40,260 nucleotides of DNA from an uncultured Pelagibacteraceae bacterium (GTDB lineage Bacteria > Pseudomonadota > Alphaproteobacteria > Pelagibacterales > Pelagibacteraceae), in contig CACJGL010000010.1 of assembly GCA_902592965.1 (NCBI GenBank), forward strand, positions 1 through 40,260, given 5' to 3'. Under the pieces are notes generated by a model, which was given only the letters and a program-made list of their open reading frames with translations, was not told the DNA's origin and made no database searches. This document shows positions 23,204 through 32,053 of the stretch, piece after piece; positions within the stretch are counted from its first letter, which is position 1; every line of letters begins with the position of its first letter. Both the position numbers and the translations under genes were made by a program.

Positions 23204-24044
23204 AATTTTTAAGAATATATATAAATATAAATCCAGTTATATACATTATTAATGCATAAGCAGCTGTGGGAACCATGTAAGCGACATCATTGAAAATTTG
23301 TGTTGCTACAAATACAGCTAAAGTTCCATTTTGTAATCCACATTCTAAAGAAATACATTTTCTCTGTGGTATTCCAGTTGCAAAACCTTTTGCAATGTAA
23401 AATGCCAAAGTCATCATGACTATGTTTAATATTAAAACAGCTAAACCCGCTTGACCTAAGTATGATATTATATTTTCTCTTTCCTCAATCCATATTGCTG
23501 CAAATACAACAATAAATAAAATGCCTGTAATTCTATTTACAATATTAATATTAGAGGAAATAAAGTTTTCAGCGAATCTTCTAATTATCATTCCTAGAAT
23601 TACTGGCACAGTTACAACTAGTGCCATTTTAAGAGCAATACCAGTCATCGTAATATCTGAGGATAAATCAGTTATACCTAATAATTTTGCTGAAGAAAAA
23701 ACAATAAATGGAACAGAAAAAATACTAATTAAACTACCTACTGCTGTTAACGAAATAGATAATGCAACATCTCCATTTGCAAATTTTGTTAAGACATTTG
23801 ATGTCACTCCTCCAGGAGCAGCAGCAATAATCATTAATCCTAAAGCTAATTCAACTGGTAATCTTAATATTAAAAGTAAAATATAAGCGACGATTGGGAG
23901 AAGGATTAATTGACAAATTATTCCGACTGTAAAATCTTTTGGATTATTTATAACCCTTAAAAAATCTCTAGTTGATAAGCCCAATCCCAGACCTAACATT
24001 ATAAGTGCTAACGCTATAGGTGCAATTTTTGTAACTATCTCCAT
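23196..24044 (-). CDS. BASS-family sodium-dependent transporter
   Basis: The 282-residue membrane protein has about nine helices. AAAPGGVTSNVLTKFANGDVALS (about residues 74-95) is the bile-acid:sodium symporter family signature, and the second crossing region is at LECGLQNGTLAVFVATQIF. Bacterial members import organic acids and related anions with sodium (bile acids, pantothenate, 2-oxoacids). The substrate here is unknown. It ends overlapping the duplicated regulator and is divergent from the phosphotransacetylase gene. Confidence 0.88.
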   Translation of the reverse strand: MEIVTKIAPIALALIMLGLGLGLSTRDFLRVINNPKDFTVGIICQLILLPIVAYILLLILRLPVELALGLMIIAAAPGGVTSNVLTKFANGDVALSISLTAVGSLISIFSVPFIVFSSAKLLGITDLSSDITMTGIALKMALVVTVPVILGMIIRRFAENFISSNINIVNRITGILFIVVFAAIWIEERENIISYLGQAGLAVLILNIVMMTLAFYIAKGFATGIPQRKCISLECGLQNGTLAVFVATQIFNDVAYMVPTAAYALIMYITGFIFIYILKNSN

Positions 24045-24128
24045 CGTTTGTTCAATTTTAAACTATTTTTATATCGAACGTAATAAAAAATATTGATATT
24101 TAGAACCATAACAAATATTTAAACTCAT

Positions 24129-25040
24129 ATGTTATCTGATAAATCTACAGTTTGCCCTGTTAATCTACTTAATATAGCCCATCAAAAAAGGGGTGTAAAA
24201 GCAGCCATTGTAAATGCAGGCAAAAAATTACCAATGATGTCGGTAATGGATGCTGTCTCTGAAAAATTGATCACCCCAATATTAATAGGTGATAAACAAA
24301 AAATACAAGAATGCGCAGATGAGCTTAAATTTGATATATCAAATTTTGAAATAATTAATGAGCCAGTTGAAAATAATACAGCAGGTATTGCAACAAAACT
24401 TGCATCAGAAGATAAAGTAAAAATTATTGTAAAAGGACATATCCATACTGATATATTAATGAAAGAAGTTCTTAAAAGAGAGTATAAATTAATCGGAAAA
24501 ACAAGACTAAGTCATATTTGGCATATGACATTACAAAAAGATGATAAACCATTAATCATAACCGATGGAGCATTGAATGTTTCTCCTAACCTAAAAACTA
24601 AAATGCATATTTTAAGAAATGTTATAGATTTTAGTCATAGAATTAATATTCCAAGACCAAAGATTTCTGTTCTTTCAGCAACAGAGGAAGTTATTGATAG
24701 TGTACAGAGTTCGGTTGAAGCTAAAGAGTTAACTGAATTGGCAAGTAAAGAAAATTTTAATGCTGATATATTTGGACCCTTAGCATTCGACAATAGTATT
24801 TCAAAAAAATCTACTTCTATTAAGGGAATTGAGAATATAGTTGCTGGAGAAGCTGATGTATTATTAGTTCCAAATGTCGAGACTGGAAATGCGCTTGTAA
24901 AAATGATGATTTATTTTATGGGAGCATGTGCAGCAGGTGTAGTTGTTGGAGGTAAAGTGCCTGTTGTTATAACTAGTAGATCAGATGATGCGACAGCAAG
25001 ACTTGCTTCTATAGCTGCAGCTGTTGTTGCTTTAGATTAA
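24129..25040 (+). CDS. Phosphate acetyl/butyryltransferase
   Basis: The 303-residue product is of PF01515 type: KAAIVNAGKKLPMMSVMDA near the N terminus, IVKGHIHTDILMKEVL (about 99-115), ITDGALNVSPNL, FGPLAFDNSIS, and a C-terminal VVVGGKVPVVITSRSDDA signature. It exchanges phosphate and CoA on a short acyl group. Its form is that of the Pta domain of Pta/enoyl-hydratase fusions, but without the fused part. It could convert acetyl phosphate, the product of Xsc in taurine catabolism, to acetyl-CoA. No acetate kinase gene lies beside it. A HisD-like gene follows 59 bases later. Confidence 0.85.
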   Translation: MLSDKSTVCPVNLLNIAHQKRGVKAAIVNAGKKLPMMSVMDAVSEKLITPILIGDKQKIQECADELKFDISNFEIINEPVENNTAGIATKLASEDKVKIIVKGHIHTDILMKEVLKREYKLIGKTRLSHIWHMTLQKDDKPLIITDGALNVSPNLKTKMHILRNVIDFSHRINIPRPKISVLSATEEVIDSVQSSVEAKELTELASKENFNADIFGPLAFDNSISKKSTSIKGIENIVAGEADVLLVPNVETGNALVKMMIYFMGACAAGVVVGGKVPVVITSRSDDATARLASIAAAVVALD

Positions 25041-25099
25041 ACTTCTGTTGAATAAACATCTTTTATAATTTAAACATTTATAAAATTATAGAAAAGATA

Positions 25100-26386
25100 A
25101 TGACAATTACTTATATAAAAAAAGCTGAAAAAACTGCATTTACAGGTGAAGATGAAACAAGAACTAAAGTAAGTTCAATTTTAAAAGATTTAGAAAAAAC
25201 AAAGGACCAAGGGGTTAAAGATATTTTAAAAAAATTTGATAATTATGAAGGTGATATAATTGTTAGCAAAGAAAAAATTGAAGAAATAAACAAAACTTTA
25301 GATCAGAAGATTAAAGATGATATTCAGTTTTCTCATGAAAGAGTAAGAAAGTTTGCAGAACATCAACTAGAAAATCTTGGAAAAGACTCAGAAGTTGAAT
25401 TATCACCTGGTTTAATAGCAGGACAAAAACTAATACCTGTAAATACAGTTGGGTGTTACGTGCCCGGTGGAAGATATAACAATATCGCCTCTGCTATAAT
25501 GAGTGTAACGACTGCAAAAGTTGCCGGAGTAAAGAATGTTATTGCAACAAGTCCACCAAAAGATTCAAATGGTGCAAACCCAATTATAATTTATACAGCT
25601 AACCTTTGTGGTGCGGATGTAATTATGAACATTGGTGGTATAGGGGCAATCGGTGCGCTTGCATATGGTTGCTTTGGTAATCCAGAAGTAGATATGATTG
25701 TTGGACCTGGAAATAAATTTGTAGCAGAGTCTAAAAGAATTTTATTTGGAAAAGTTGGAATTGATTTATTTGCTGGACCGACAGAAATAGGCATAATTGC
25801 TGATCATACAGCTGATAAAGAAATAATTGCTTATGATTTAGTTGGACAGGCTGAACATGGCCCTGACTCTCCTGCTTGGCTTTATACTACTGATAAATCT
25901 TTATGTGATTATGTGATGAAAAGAGTTCCAGAAATTATTCAAGAACTACCTGAACACAACAGAAACAATGCTGATGCTGCATGGAGAGATTATGGAGAAG
26001 TAATCATGTGTGAAACTAAAGAGGAAATGTTAAAGGTTAGTGATGAATATGCTCCTGAACATTTAGAGGTTCAGGCTGAAAACTTAGATTGGTATTTAAA
26101 AAATTTAAAAAATTATGGTTCATTATTTTTAGGTGAGGAAACAACAGTTGCATATGGTGACAAATGTTCTGGACCAAATCACATTTTACCAACAAAGGGA
26201 GCAGGAAAATATACTGGCGGCTTATACGTTGGAAAATTTATAAAAACTGTTACTTACCAAAAAATGAATAAAGAATCTAATAAAGAAGTCGGTGCTGCTG
26301 CAGCTCGAATTTCTAGGTATGAGGGTATGGAAGCGCATGCTAGAACTGGTGATGTTAGACTTCGAAAATATGGTTTTTCAAATTAA
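25100..26386 (+). CDS. HisD-family dehydrogenase, HpsN-like (sulfopropanediol dehydrogenase type)
   Basis: The 428-residue protein has the histidinol dehydrogenase fold with the zinc-site residues: Q and H in GQAEHGPDSP, D in YGDKCSGPNH and H in MEAHARTG. The catalytic E-H pair is in YAPEHLEV. Two parts depart from true HisD and resemble HpsN: WRDYGEVIMCETKEEML (about 295-311) and AGKYTGGLYVGKFIKTVTYQ. HpsN oxidises (R)-2,3-dihydroxypropane-1-sulfonate. There are no histidine-pathway genes around, which supports a catabolic role. The neighbours are a Pta-type enzyme and a ProXW-like importer, so the substrate may be a hydroxylated sulfonate or another alcohol taken up by that system. Confidence 0.75.
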   Translation: MTITYIKKAEKTAFTGEDETRTKVSSILKDLEKTKDQGVKDILKKFDNYEGDIIVSKEKIEEINKTLDQKIKDDIQFSHERVRKFAEHQLENLGKDSEVELSPGLIAGQKLIPVNTVGCYVPGGRYNNIASAIMSVTTAKVAGVKNVIATSPPKDSNGANPIIIYTANLCGADVIMNIGGIGAIGALAYGCFGNPEVDMIVGPGNKFVAESKRILFGKVGIDLFAGPTEIGIIADHTADKEIIAYDLVGQAEHGPDSPAWLYTTDKSLCDYVMKRVPEIIQELPEHNRNNADAAWRDYGEVIMCETKEEMLKVSDEYAPEHLEVQAENLDWYLKNLKNYGSLFLGEETTVAYGDKCSGPNHILPTKGAGKYTGGLYVGKFIKTVTYQKMNKESNKEVGAAAARISRYEGMEAHARTGDVRLRKYGFSN

Positions 26387-26411
26387 AAGAATGATGTAGT
26401 CTTTCCTCTAT

Positions 26412-27953
26412 ATGAGTAAAGAAAAAACAGTAAAAAATACATTCAAAGATTTTGCCCAACAAAATGGCGATTATTACAGTAAAGTTTTCAGTTTAATTCA
26501 AAGAAACCAATTAAAATTATATCATATAAATTACTCGGCTCTATTAGGAGGTTTCTTTTGGTGTGCTTTAAGAGGGAACTGGTTTCTTTTTTTTCTAAGT
26601 TCATTTTTAGATTTAATAGCTGCAGTAAATATAACTTTATATTTTAGATATGGCGCTGGTATTGAGCAAGCAATATTAGATAAAAAAGATTTTTTGGTTG
26701 ATAGATACTCAACCTGGCAAGATAGTTCTTTAATTTATGCAATTTTAACTATTATCTTAGGTCGAATATTAATTGGTTGGTTAGCAGATAGAGTTTACAT
26801 TAAACAATTTGATAAGTGGCAAATAAGTAAAAAAACATCATCAGGTTTTAACTTCTCGAGACTTATAAACGTTTTTTTAGTTTTAGCATTAATTTGGCCT
26901 TTAACATTATATAGATCATCACAATTCGCTCCTGATGAAAGAACTTGTATCAAACAACATAGAGCAATGGAAAAAGGTGCCGAGGTATCTTTTAAAAAAA
27001 GATTTGATTGTTTCTTTATATCTGAATTTCCTATTTTAATTTGGATAGATAGACCTGTTAAAGTTAGCTATCCAAGAAATGAGGATGGCACTAGATATGT
27101 AAAGAAAAAACCTCCTAGAGAAGGAATGCCTACAATTACTCTTAATAAATATGTTTCACAAAAAATTGAGGAAAAAGTTGGTTATTTAACTGCATTTCAC
27201 GGATATGTTTTTGATGCTGCAACAGATGGAATAAGGTCATTATTAAAGGGGATATCGGCTTTATTTGTTGGAACACCATGGATAATCACGGGTGGAATAT
27301 TTTTACTTGTAGCTCATAAGATTGCGGGATTTAGAGTTACCATGTTTGTAGCATTTGCACTTATCTATCTCGCCTTATTTGGTTTTTGGAATACAGCAAT
27401 GGATACTATGGCTTTAGTATTAACCGCTACTTTAATATGTTGTGCTATTGGACTGCCTTTAGGGGTTTTGGTTGGAAAATCAAATCGAGCTGAAACAATT
27501 ACAAGGCCTATTCTAGATGTAATGCAAACGATTCCTTCATTTGTATATTTGATACCGGCAGTTGCTTTTTTCTCTGTTGGAAAACCACCAGGAATTATTG
27601 CAACTGTAATATTTGCAATGCCTCCTATAGTAAGATTAACAGCTTTAGGAATTAGACAAGTTCCATCAGAAATTAAAGAAGCAGCTCTTGCTTTTGGTTC
27701 TACAGAAAGACAACTATTATATAGTGTTGAGTTGCCACTTGCCCTTCCCTCTATAATGGCTGGTATAAATCAAGTAGTCATGATGTGTTTATCAATGGTT
27801 GTTATTGCTGCTTTAATTGGTGCTGGAGGAATGGGTTTAATAGTTGTTGAGGCTTTAGCGAACACAAAAATTGGAAGAGGAATTTTAGCAGGTCTTGCAA
27901 TTGCTTTTATAGCTATGATCATTGATAGAGTGGTACAGAAAGCTACAAAATAA
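26412..27953 (+). CDS. proW: ProW-like ABC permease with N-terminal extension
   Basis: At 513 residues it is longer than usual ProW (~350). The transport core is about residues 290-510, with the contact loop EAALAFGSTERQLLYSVELPLALPSI. The first ~240 residues are extra. They hold a DUF2628-like start (INYSALLGGFFWCALRGNWFLFFLS, about 39-63), further membrane helices near 107-130 and 151-168, and a polar region with two cysteines (about 170-265). It lies 25 bases after the HisD-like gene and 72 before proX. No ProV-type ATPase gene is adjacent. The family imports glycine betaine, proline betaine and similar osmolytes. Confidence 0.85.
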   Translation: MSKEKTVKNTFKDFAQQNGDYYSKVFSLIQRNQLKLYHINYSALLGGFFWCALRGNWFLFFLSSFLDLIAAVNITLYFRYGAGIEQAILDKKDFLVDRYSTWQDSSLIYAILTIILGRILIGWLADRVYIKQFDKWQISKKTSSGFNFSRLINVFLVLALIWPLTLYRSSQFAPDERTCIKQHRAMEKGAEVSFKKRFDCFFISEFPILIWIDRPVKVSYPRNEDGTRYVKKKPPREGMPTITLNKYVSQKIEEKVGYLTAFHGYVFDAATDGIRSLLKGISALFVGTPWIITGGIFLLVAHKIAGFRVTMFVAFALIYLALFGFWNTAMDTMALVLTATLICCAIGLPLGVLVGKSNRAETITRPILDVMQTIPSFVYLIPAVAFFSVGKPPGIIATVIFAMPPIVRLTALGIRQVPSEIKEAALAFGSTERQLLYSVELPLALPSIMAGINQVVMMCLSMVVIAALIGAGGMGLIVVEALANTKIGRGILAGLAIAFIAMIIDRVVQKATK

Positions 27954-28025
27954 TAGAAAAATATTAATTGATTATCATTTTTAAAAATTAGATAATTCTT
28001 TCATTAAATTACAAGAGAGGGAAAA

Positions 28026-28982
28026 ATGAAAAAACTAATATTAGGTTTAATATTTTCTTCAATAATGCTTGTTACGACTTCAGCTAAAGCTGCAGGTGAG
28101 AAAGTAATGATCTCAGACTTAAGTTGGACTGGTGCAAAAGTTATTGGACACATTATTAAAGCTGTCATTAATGGACCTCTGAATTCTGAAGCAGAAATTG
28201 TTCAGGGATTATCAGACGGTAACTTGATAATGGCTGGAATGGACAAAGGTGACGGGAAAATTGATGTCTATACAGATTTGTGGATGCCGAATAGACAAGG
28301 TATTTGGGATCAATATATTGATGGAAACAAAACTGTAGCTGTCAACACACCTTATAAAGGAACTCAAGATATGTATGTTCCTGCATTTTTAAAAAGCAAA
28401 GTTCCAGATGTTGCAGCAATGAAAGATCCAAACGTTGCAGCGATGTTTGATACAGACGGCAATGGTAAAGGTGAATACTGGGCTGGTGATGCTGGATGGA
28501 AATCTACAAAAATGTGGCAAGTTAAATTTAAAAGTTATGGTTTAACTGACCTTTGGGAGCCAAATATTATTCCACAAGATACTTTTAAAGCACAATTAAA
28601 AGATGCAATTGATAATCAAAAGCCAATATTATTTTATTATTGGACACCAGAATGGTTACATGCAGCTTATGACTTACATGAAATTGGTGAGCCTGCTTAC
28701 ACTGAAGGATGTGATTCAAATATGAACTTAGATGCTGAAGATTGGTTAGAAGTATCAGAGTTTCCTTGCAAAAGTAGACAAGCGACTATTTATGTAGCTT
28801 ATTCAAAATCTTTGGAAAAAAGAAATCCAAAAGCTGCTAAATTTTTAAGTCAAATGGCTATGGACCCTAAAGTAATCAACCAATGGATATTAAAAGTTGG
28901 AAGAGATGAAATGGATGCTGACGATATGGCAGAAGAATGGGTTAAAAACAATATGTCTACTGTAAATAAGTGGATAAACTAA
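28026..28982 (+). CDS. proX: ProX/OpuAC-type periplasmic binding protein
   Basis: The 318-residue protein has a signal peptide (MKKLILGLIFSSIMLVTTSAKA) and the OpuAC fold: ISDLSWTGAKVIGHIIKAV, then DVYTDLWMPNRQGIWDQY, and a late FYYWTPEWLHAAYDL. The tryptophan and tyrosine boxes are typical of pockets for quaternary ammonium groups. A DTDGNGKGE loop (about 140-148) resembles a calcium-binding DxDxNG loop and may bind a metal. Four cysteines could form disulfides. GAGAGGGA precedes the ATG. It is the last gene of its operon and a hairpin follows. Confidence 0.85.
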   Translation: MKKLILGLIFSSIMLVTTSAKAAGEKVMISDLSWTGAKVIGHIIKAVINGPLNSEAEIVQGLSDGNLIMAGMDKGDGKIDVYTDLWMPNRQGIWDQYIDGNKTVAVNTPYKGTQDMYVPAFLKSKVPDVAAMKDPNVAAMFDTDGNGKGEYWAGDAGWKSTKMWQVKFKSYGLTDLWEPNIIPQDTFKAQLKDAIDNQKPILFYYWTPEWLHAAYDLHEIGEPAYTEGCDSNMNLDAEDWLEVSEFPCKSRQATIYVAYSKSLEKRNPKAAKFLSQMAMDPKVINQWILKVGRDEMDADDMAEEWVKNNMSTVNKWIN

Positions 28983-28996
28983 AATCTTAAATTTTT

Positions 28997-29018
28997 GAGG
29001 CCGTTAAACTACGGCCTC
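28997..29018. terminator. Hairpin between converging proX and SnoaL-like genes
   Basis: GAGGCCG (28997-29003) pairs with CGGCCTC (29012-29018) around an 8-base loop. The run of T lies on the 5' side of the plus strand, so neither strand has a textbook U-run after the stem. It probably marks the 3' end for both converging transcripts. Confidence 0.6.
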
Positions 29019-29035
29019 ATTAAAATAAATTCTTA

Positions 29036-30109
29036 CTAATTAAAAATATCTATTCCAATCTGGCTGAGTATGTGTGCCAAATCTATTGGCACCCAATTTT
29101 CTCTAATTTTTCCCTCATCATGATGGTAAAAATCCATAACTCTCATGGTCACTTTATTTTTATTTGAATTATATCCTAGCCAATCATTTGAACCATACAC
29201 TGCTTGTATACTGTGCCATCCAGCAGTAAGTGAAAATTTACCATCTCCTAACTCACAATAATGTCCTAATTCCCAGTAATTTCTCTCTTTAAATGTTTTT
29301 CTAAAAGGAAGTTGATGATGATCAATGAAACCTTCCAAAGAGCGTGCTGTTCCTATACCGCTAGGTCCATACCAAATCATTTTTTCATGCCAAAAATCTT
29401 TTTGTGGGTGATTAAGAAGTTTTTCTTTTAAATCAGAGTCAGATGATGCTTCTAATTCTGGTTTAATATTTAAACTTCTTTGCATAGTAAGAGATTGATC
29501 TAGAGTGGCTTTTGAAACATCTAAATTGTTTTCGTAAAAATTTACACCATCTGTATTTATTGGTGTCATCCAAATGCCCTCATACCCTCTTGAAGGATTT
29601 ATTGGAAACTTCCCTAATTGATTTAGAAAATTTATTGTGTCGATTAAAATGTGACTTTCAATAATTTTATCGTTTTTTAATTCGTGTATCTCACAGCATC
29701 TTAAATTTACCATTTTAAAATTTGGCTCTACATTTAGCCATTTCTTTTTAAAAATTCCTGATAAGGTAGATATTGTTCCAACTTGAAATTTATCTCTAAA
29801 GGCTCCGCCTATAACGAGTTGTTCTCTTCTCTCTAAATCAGGAAACGCATCAAAAAGTGGATTCCAAAATTTATCCCTAAAATTAGACAAACCTTTAAAT
29901 TCATTTAATGGAAAAAAACATTTAATGTTTACATCTTCGCTAAAATATTTGCTTAAATTTTCTTCTATATTAGATAGTCCAAGCTTGTAAATATTGTTCA
30001 AATAATTTCTAACTATTTGTTTATTTTGTTTATTTTCTTCAGCTGTGATTTTTAATTCTTGAAAATTATTTTGATTTTTAAGTCCTGTATCAAATTGTTC
30101 TATTTGCAT
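29036..30109 (-). CDS. Tandem SnoaL-like (NTF2-fold) protein
   Basis: From the ATG at 30109 the product is 357 residues. It contains two SnoaL-like units: first about 40-165 (YFSEDVNIKCFFPLNEFKG, then DKIIESHILIDTINFLNQLG), second about 220-357 (WYGPSGIGTARSLEGFIDHH, then DEGKIRENWVPIDLAHILSQ). Such folds act as cyclases, hydrolases or dehydratases on small organic molecules. A longer reading from 30169 adds 20 residues but overlaps the divergent cupin gene, so I prefer 30109. It is transcribed away from the cupin operon and likely shares its 41-base promoter gap. Substrate unknown. Confidence 0.7.
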   Translation of the reverse strand: MQIEQFDTGLKNQNNFQELKITAEENKQNKQIVRNYLNNIYKLGLSNIEENLSKYFSEDVNIKCFFPLNEFKGLSNFRDKFWNPLFDAFPDLERREQLVIGGAFRDKFQVGTISTLSGIFKKKWLNVEPNFKMVNLRCCEIHELKNDKIIESHILIDTINFLNQLGKFPINPSRGYEGIWMTPINTDGVNFYENNLDVSKATLDQSLTMQRSLNIKPELEASSDSDLKEKLLNHPQKDFWHEKMIWYGPSGIGTARSLEGFIDHHQLPFRKTFKERNYWELGHYCELGDGKFSLTAGWHSIQAVYGSNDWLGYNSNKNKVTMRVMDFYHHDEGKIRENWVPIDLAHILSQIGIDIFN

Positions 30110-30150
30110 AAGTTGCAATTTATATTTAAATAGACATAAATAACAAGAAT

Positions 30151-31089
30151 ATGATTGATAGATTGGCAAAATTTAATGAACTGGTTCCAAGCAGTCTTCC
30201 TTTTGTAGAGGGGAGGCTAGAAGGTCATAAAGAAAGAAAAAATTATACAATTATTGGACGTGGAGTTGCTGAAGACACCAAACAATTAATAAAAATACAG
30301 TCTTTACATGGGTATAATTTAGGAGCTGTGAGTGCTATGCCAAAAAATGGATCTGGTCTTCACAGTCATACCACGGCTGAAGTGTTTGTAATTTACTCGG
30401 GTAAATGGAGATTTTATTGGGGTGCTGATGGAAAACAAGAAACAATATTAGAAGCTGGCGACATAATTTCAATGCCTACAAATATGTTCAGAGCATTTGA
30501 AAATGTTGGAGATAAAGAAAGTTTGATGTTTGTTGTATTAGGCGGAGATGATCCTGGTATAATAACATGGATTCCAGAAATTTTAAAAAAGGCAAAAGAG
30601 ACCGGTATGGCATTGCTTGATGATAATTCGTTAATAGATTTAAAAAAGGTTGAAGTGCCTAACGGTAGAAAGATGATAGAGCCTATCACTCAAGATGAAT
30701 TAGAAAGATTTGATAATTATTTGCCAGAAGAATTAGAAAAAAATATTTATAGAAATAAACAAAACAATATTAGCGATGAAGTTAATGGTATTAAATTATA
30801 TCAAGTATTAGGAAACAAATTTAATAAAAAAACTTATGAACCTTCAATCAAACAAGATACTGGATTTAATTTAACAACTTTAAATTCTATATCTGGTGAA
30901 ATTAAAGATATTGAATGTATAAAGCCTACCGTTCTTTTTGCTCAAGAGGGAAATTGGAAAATAGTAATAGGAAACTCAAATATAAAATTAGAAAAAGGAG
31001 ATACTTTTTCAGTTCCTTTGAGTAGCAAAATAGATATCTCTTGTAATAATTCAGAAAATAGTATTTTAAATTTTGTTAGTCAGATCTAA
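30151..31089 (+). CDS. Cupin-domain protein
   Basis: The 312-residue product has a clear first cupin motif, GLHSHTTAEVFVIYSGKW, with metal ligands H71, H73 and E77. The second motif region reads GDIISMPTNMFRAFENVG and lacks the usual fourth histidine. The C-terminal part (about 205-310) looks like a second, degenerate beta-barrel. Possible roles are dioxygenase, isomerase or sensor. It is the first gene of a plus-strand operon continuing with SnoaL-like, MetE-like and ABC genes. The stop shares its last base with the next ATG (TAATG). Confidence 0.75.
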   Translation: MIDRLAKFNELVPSSLPFVEGRLEGHKERKNYTIIGRGVAEDTKQLIKIQSLHGYNLGAVSAMPKNGSGLHSHTTAEVFVIYSGKWRFYWGADGKQETILEAGDIISMPTNMFRAFENVGDKESLMFVVLGGDDPGIITWIPEILKKAKETGMALLDDNSLIDLKKVEVPNGRKMIEPITQDELERFDNYLPEELEKNIYRNKQNNISDEVNGIKLYQVLGNKFNKKTYEPSIKQDTGFNLTTLNSISGEIKDIECIKPTVLFAQEGNWKIVIGNSNIKLEKGDTFSVPLSSKIDISCNNSENSILNFVSQI

Positions 31090-32048
31090 TGAAAGGATTT
31101 GATAGTAATTATAAAAATTTAACTGATTACATTTTAAAAATTACTAAACAAATTTGGGAAGGGAAAGATGTCGAGTCAATATCCAAATATTATTCAGAGA
31201 ATATCCCTGTAAGATCACCTTTTGGAGTAACCTATGGTTTTAAACCTGTTATTGATGCAACCTATAAAACTTTAGACGAATTTCCTGACAGACAATTATT
31301 AGGTGAAGATGTAATTTGGAGTGGAAATGATGATGAAGGATATCATTCATCTCACAGAATTCTTAGCAAAGCTACACATTTAAATGACGGGTATTACGGA
31401 AAAAAAACAGGAAACAAAATTGTTTATAGAGTTATAGCCGACTGTGCATGTAAAAATAATCAGGTTTATGATGAGTGGATTGTGAGAGATCAAGGTGCAA
31501 TGGTTCGACAGCTGGGTTATACACCTGAGCAATTTGCAAGGCATTTAATTGATAAAGAAGGTGGGGTATCTAAAGCTATCAAAGTTTTTAATAGATCTTC
31601 TGATAAAAAGTCAGATTATACTCCAGTTAAAGTTAATGAAGTTTCATCAGGTTATATATATTCCAATATTTTAAAGAAAATATTTAATAATAATTATGAT
31701 TTTGAAGATTATGATAGAGCAGTCAGTCTATTTTGGCCAAGTAATAAAGTTGGAAATGGCAGTGAAGATATAATTAAATATTGGAGCTCTTTAAAAAATA
31801 TATTTTCTGAAATAAAGTTTACAATCGAACATGTTGCATCATTAGATGAAAAAAATAACAATCAAAAAGCTACAATCAGATGGTTTTTAAGTGGTAAGCA
31901 CTCTAAAGACAGTGAAGAATTCGGGAAAAAGACTGACAAAGATTTATTTATAATGGGTATAAATCATGCAGAATTAAGAGATGATAAAATAATAAGAGAA
32001 TGGGTATTGTTTGATGAAGTGGCTATTTGGAAACAAATATTAATGTAA
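31089..32048 (+). CDS. Second tandem SnoaL-like protein
   Basis: The 319-residue product contains two SnoaL-like units: about 10-160 (IWEGKDVESISKYYSENIPV, then VYDEWIVRDQGAMVRQLG) and about 190-319 (DYDRAVSLFWPSNKVGNG, then KIIREWVLFDEVAIWKQIL). It is a relative of the minus-strand SnoaL-like protein encoded just before the cupin. Two such proteins flanking a cupin suggest steps in one catabolic route. It overlaps the cupin gene by one base and is followed by the MetE-like gene after 5 bases. Reaction unknown. Confidence 0.72.
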   Translation: MKGFDSNYKNLTDYILKITKQIWEGKDVESISKYYSENIPVRSPFGVTYGFKPVIDATYKTLDEFPDRQLLGEDVIWSGNDDEGYHSSHRILSKATHLNDGYYGKKTGNKIVYRVIADCACKNNQVYDEWIVRDQGAMVRQLGYTPEQFARHLIDKEGGVSKAIKVFNRSSDKKSDYTPVKVNEVSSGYIYSNILKKIFNNNYDFEDYDRAVSLFWPSNKVGNGSEDIIKYWSSLKNIFSEIKFTIEHVASLDEKNNNQKATIRWFLSGKHSKDSEEFGKKTDKDLFIMGINHAELRDDKIIREWVLFDEVAIWKQILM

Positions 32049-32053
32049 AAACT

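Noticed and set aside
24047-24060. TGTTCAA-containing sequence upstream of the BASS gene as another regulator site
   Set aside because: Only the first 7 bases match the repeat at 22184-22230; the GGGTT half is missing, so chance is likely.
28441-28470. EF-hand in ProX (DTDGNGKGE)
   Set aside because: The spacing to the final acidic residue is shorter than in a true EF-hand and there is no flanking helix pair visible; noted only as a possible metal loop.
32027-32053. Longer start for the MetE-like protein
   Set aside because: It overlaps the SnoaL-like gene, while the ATG at 32054 leads directly into the family opening KIKTTHVGSLPRS.
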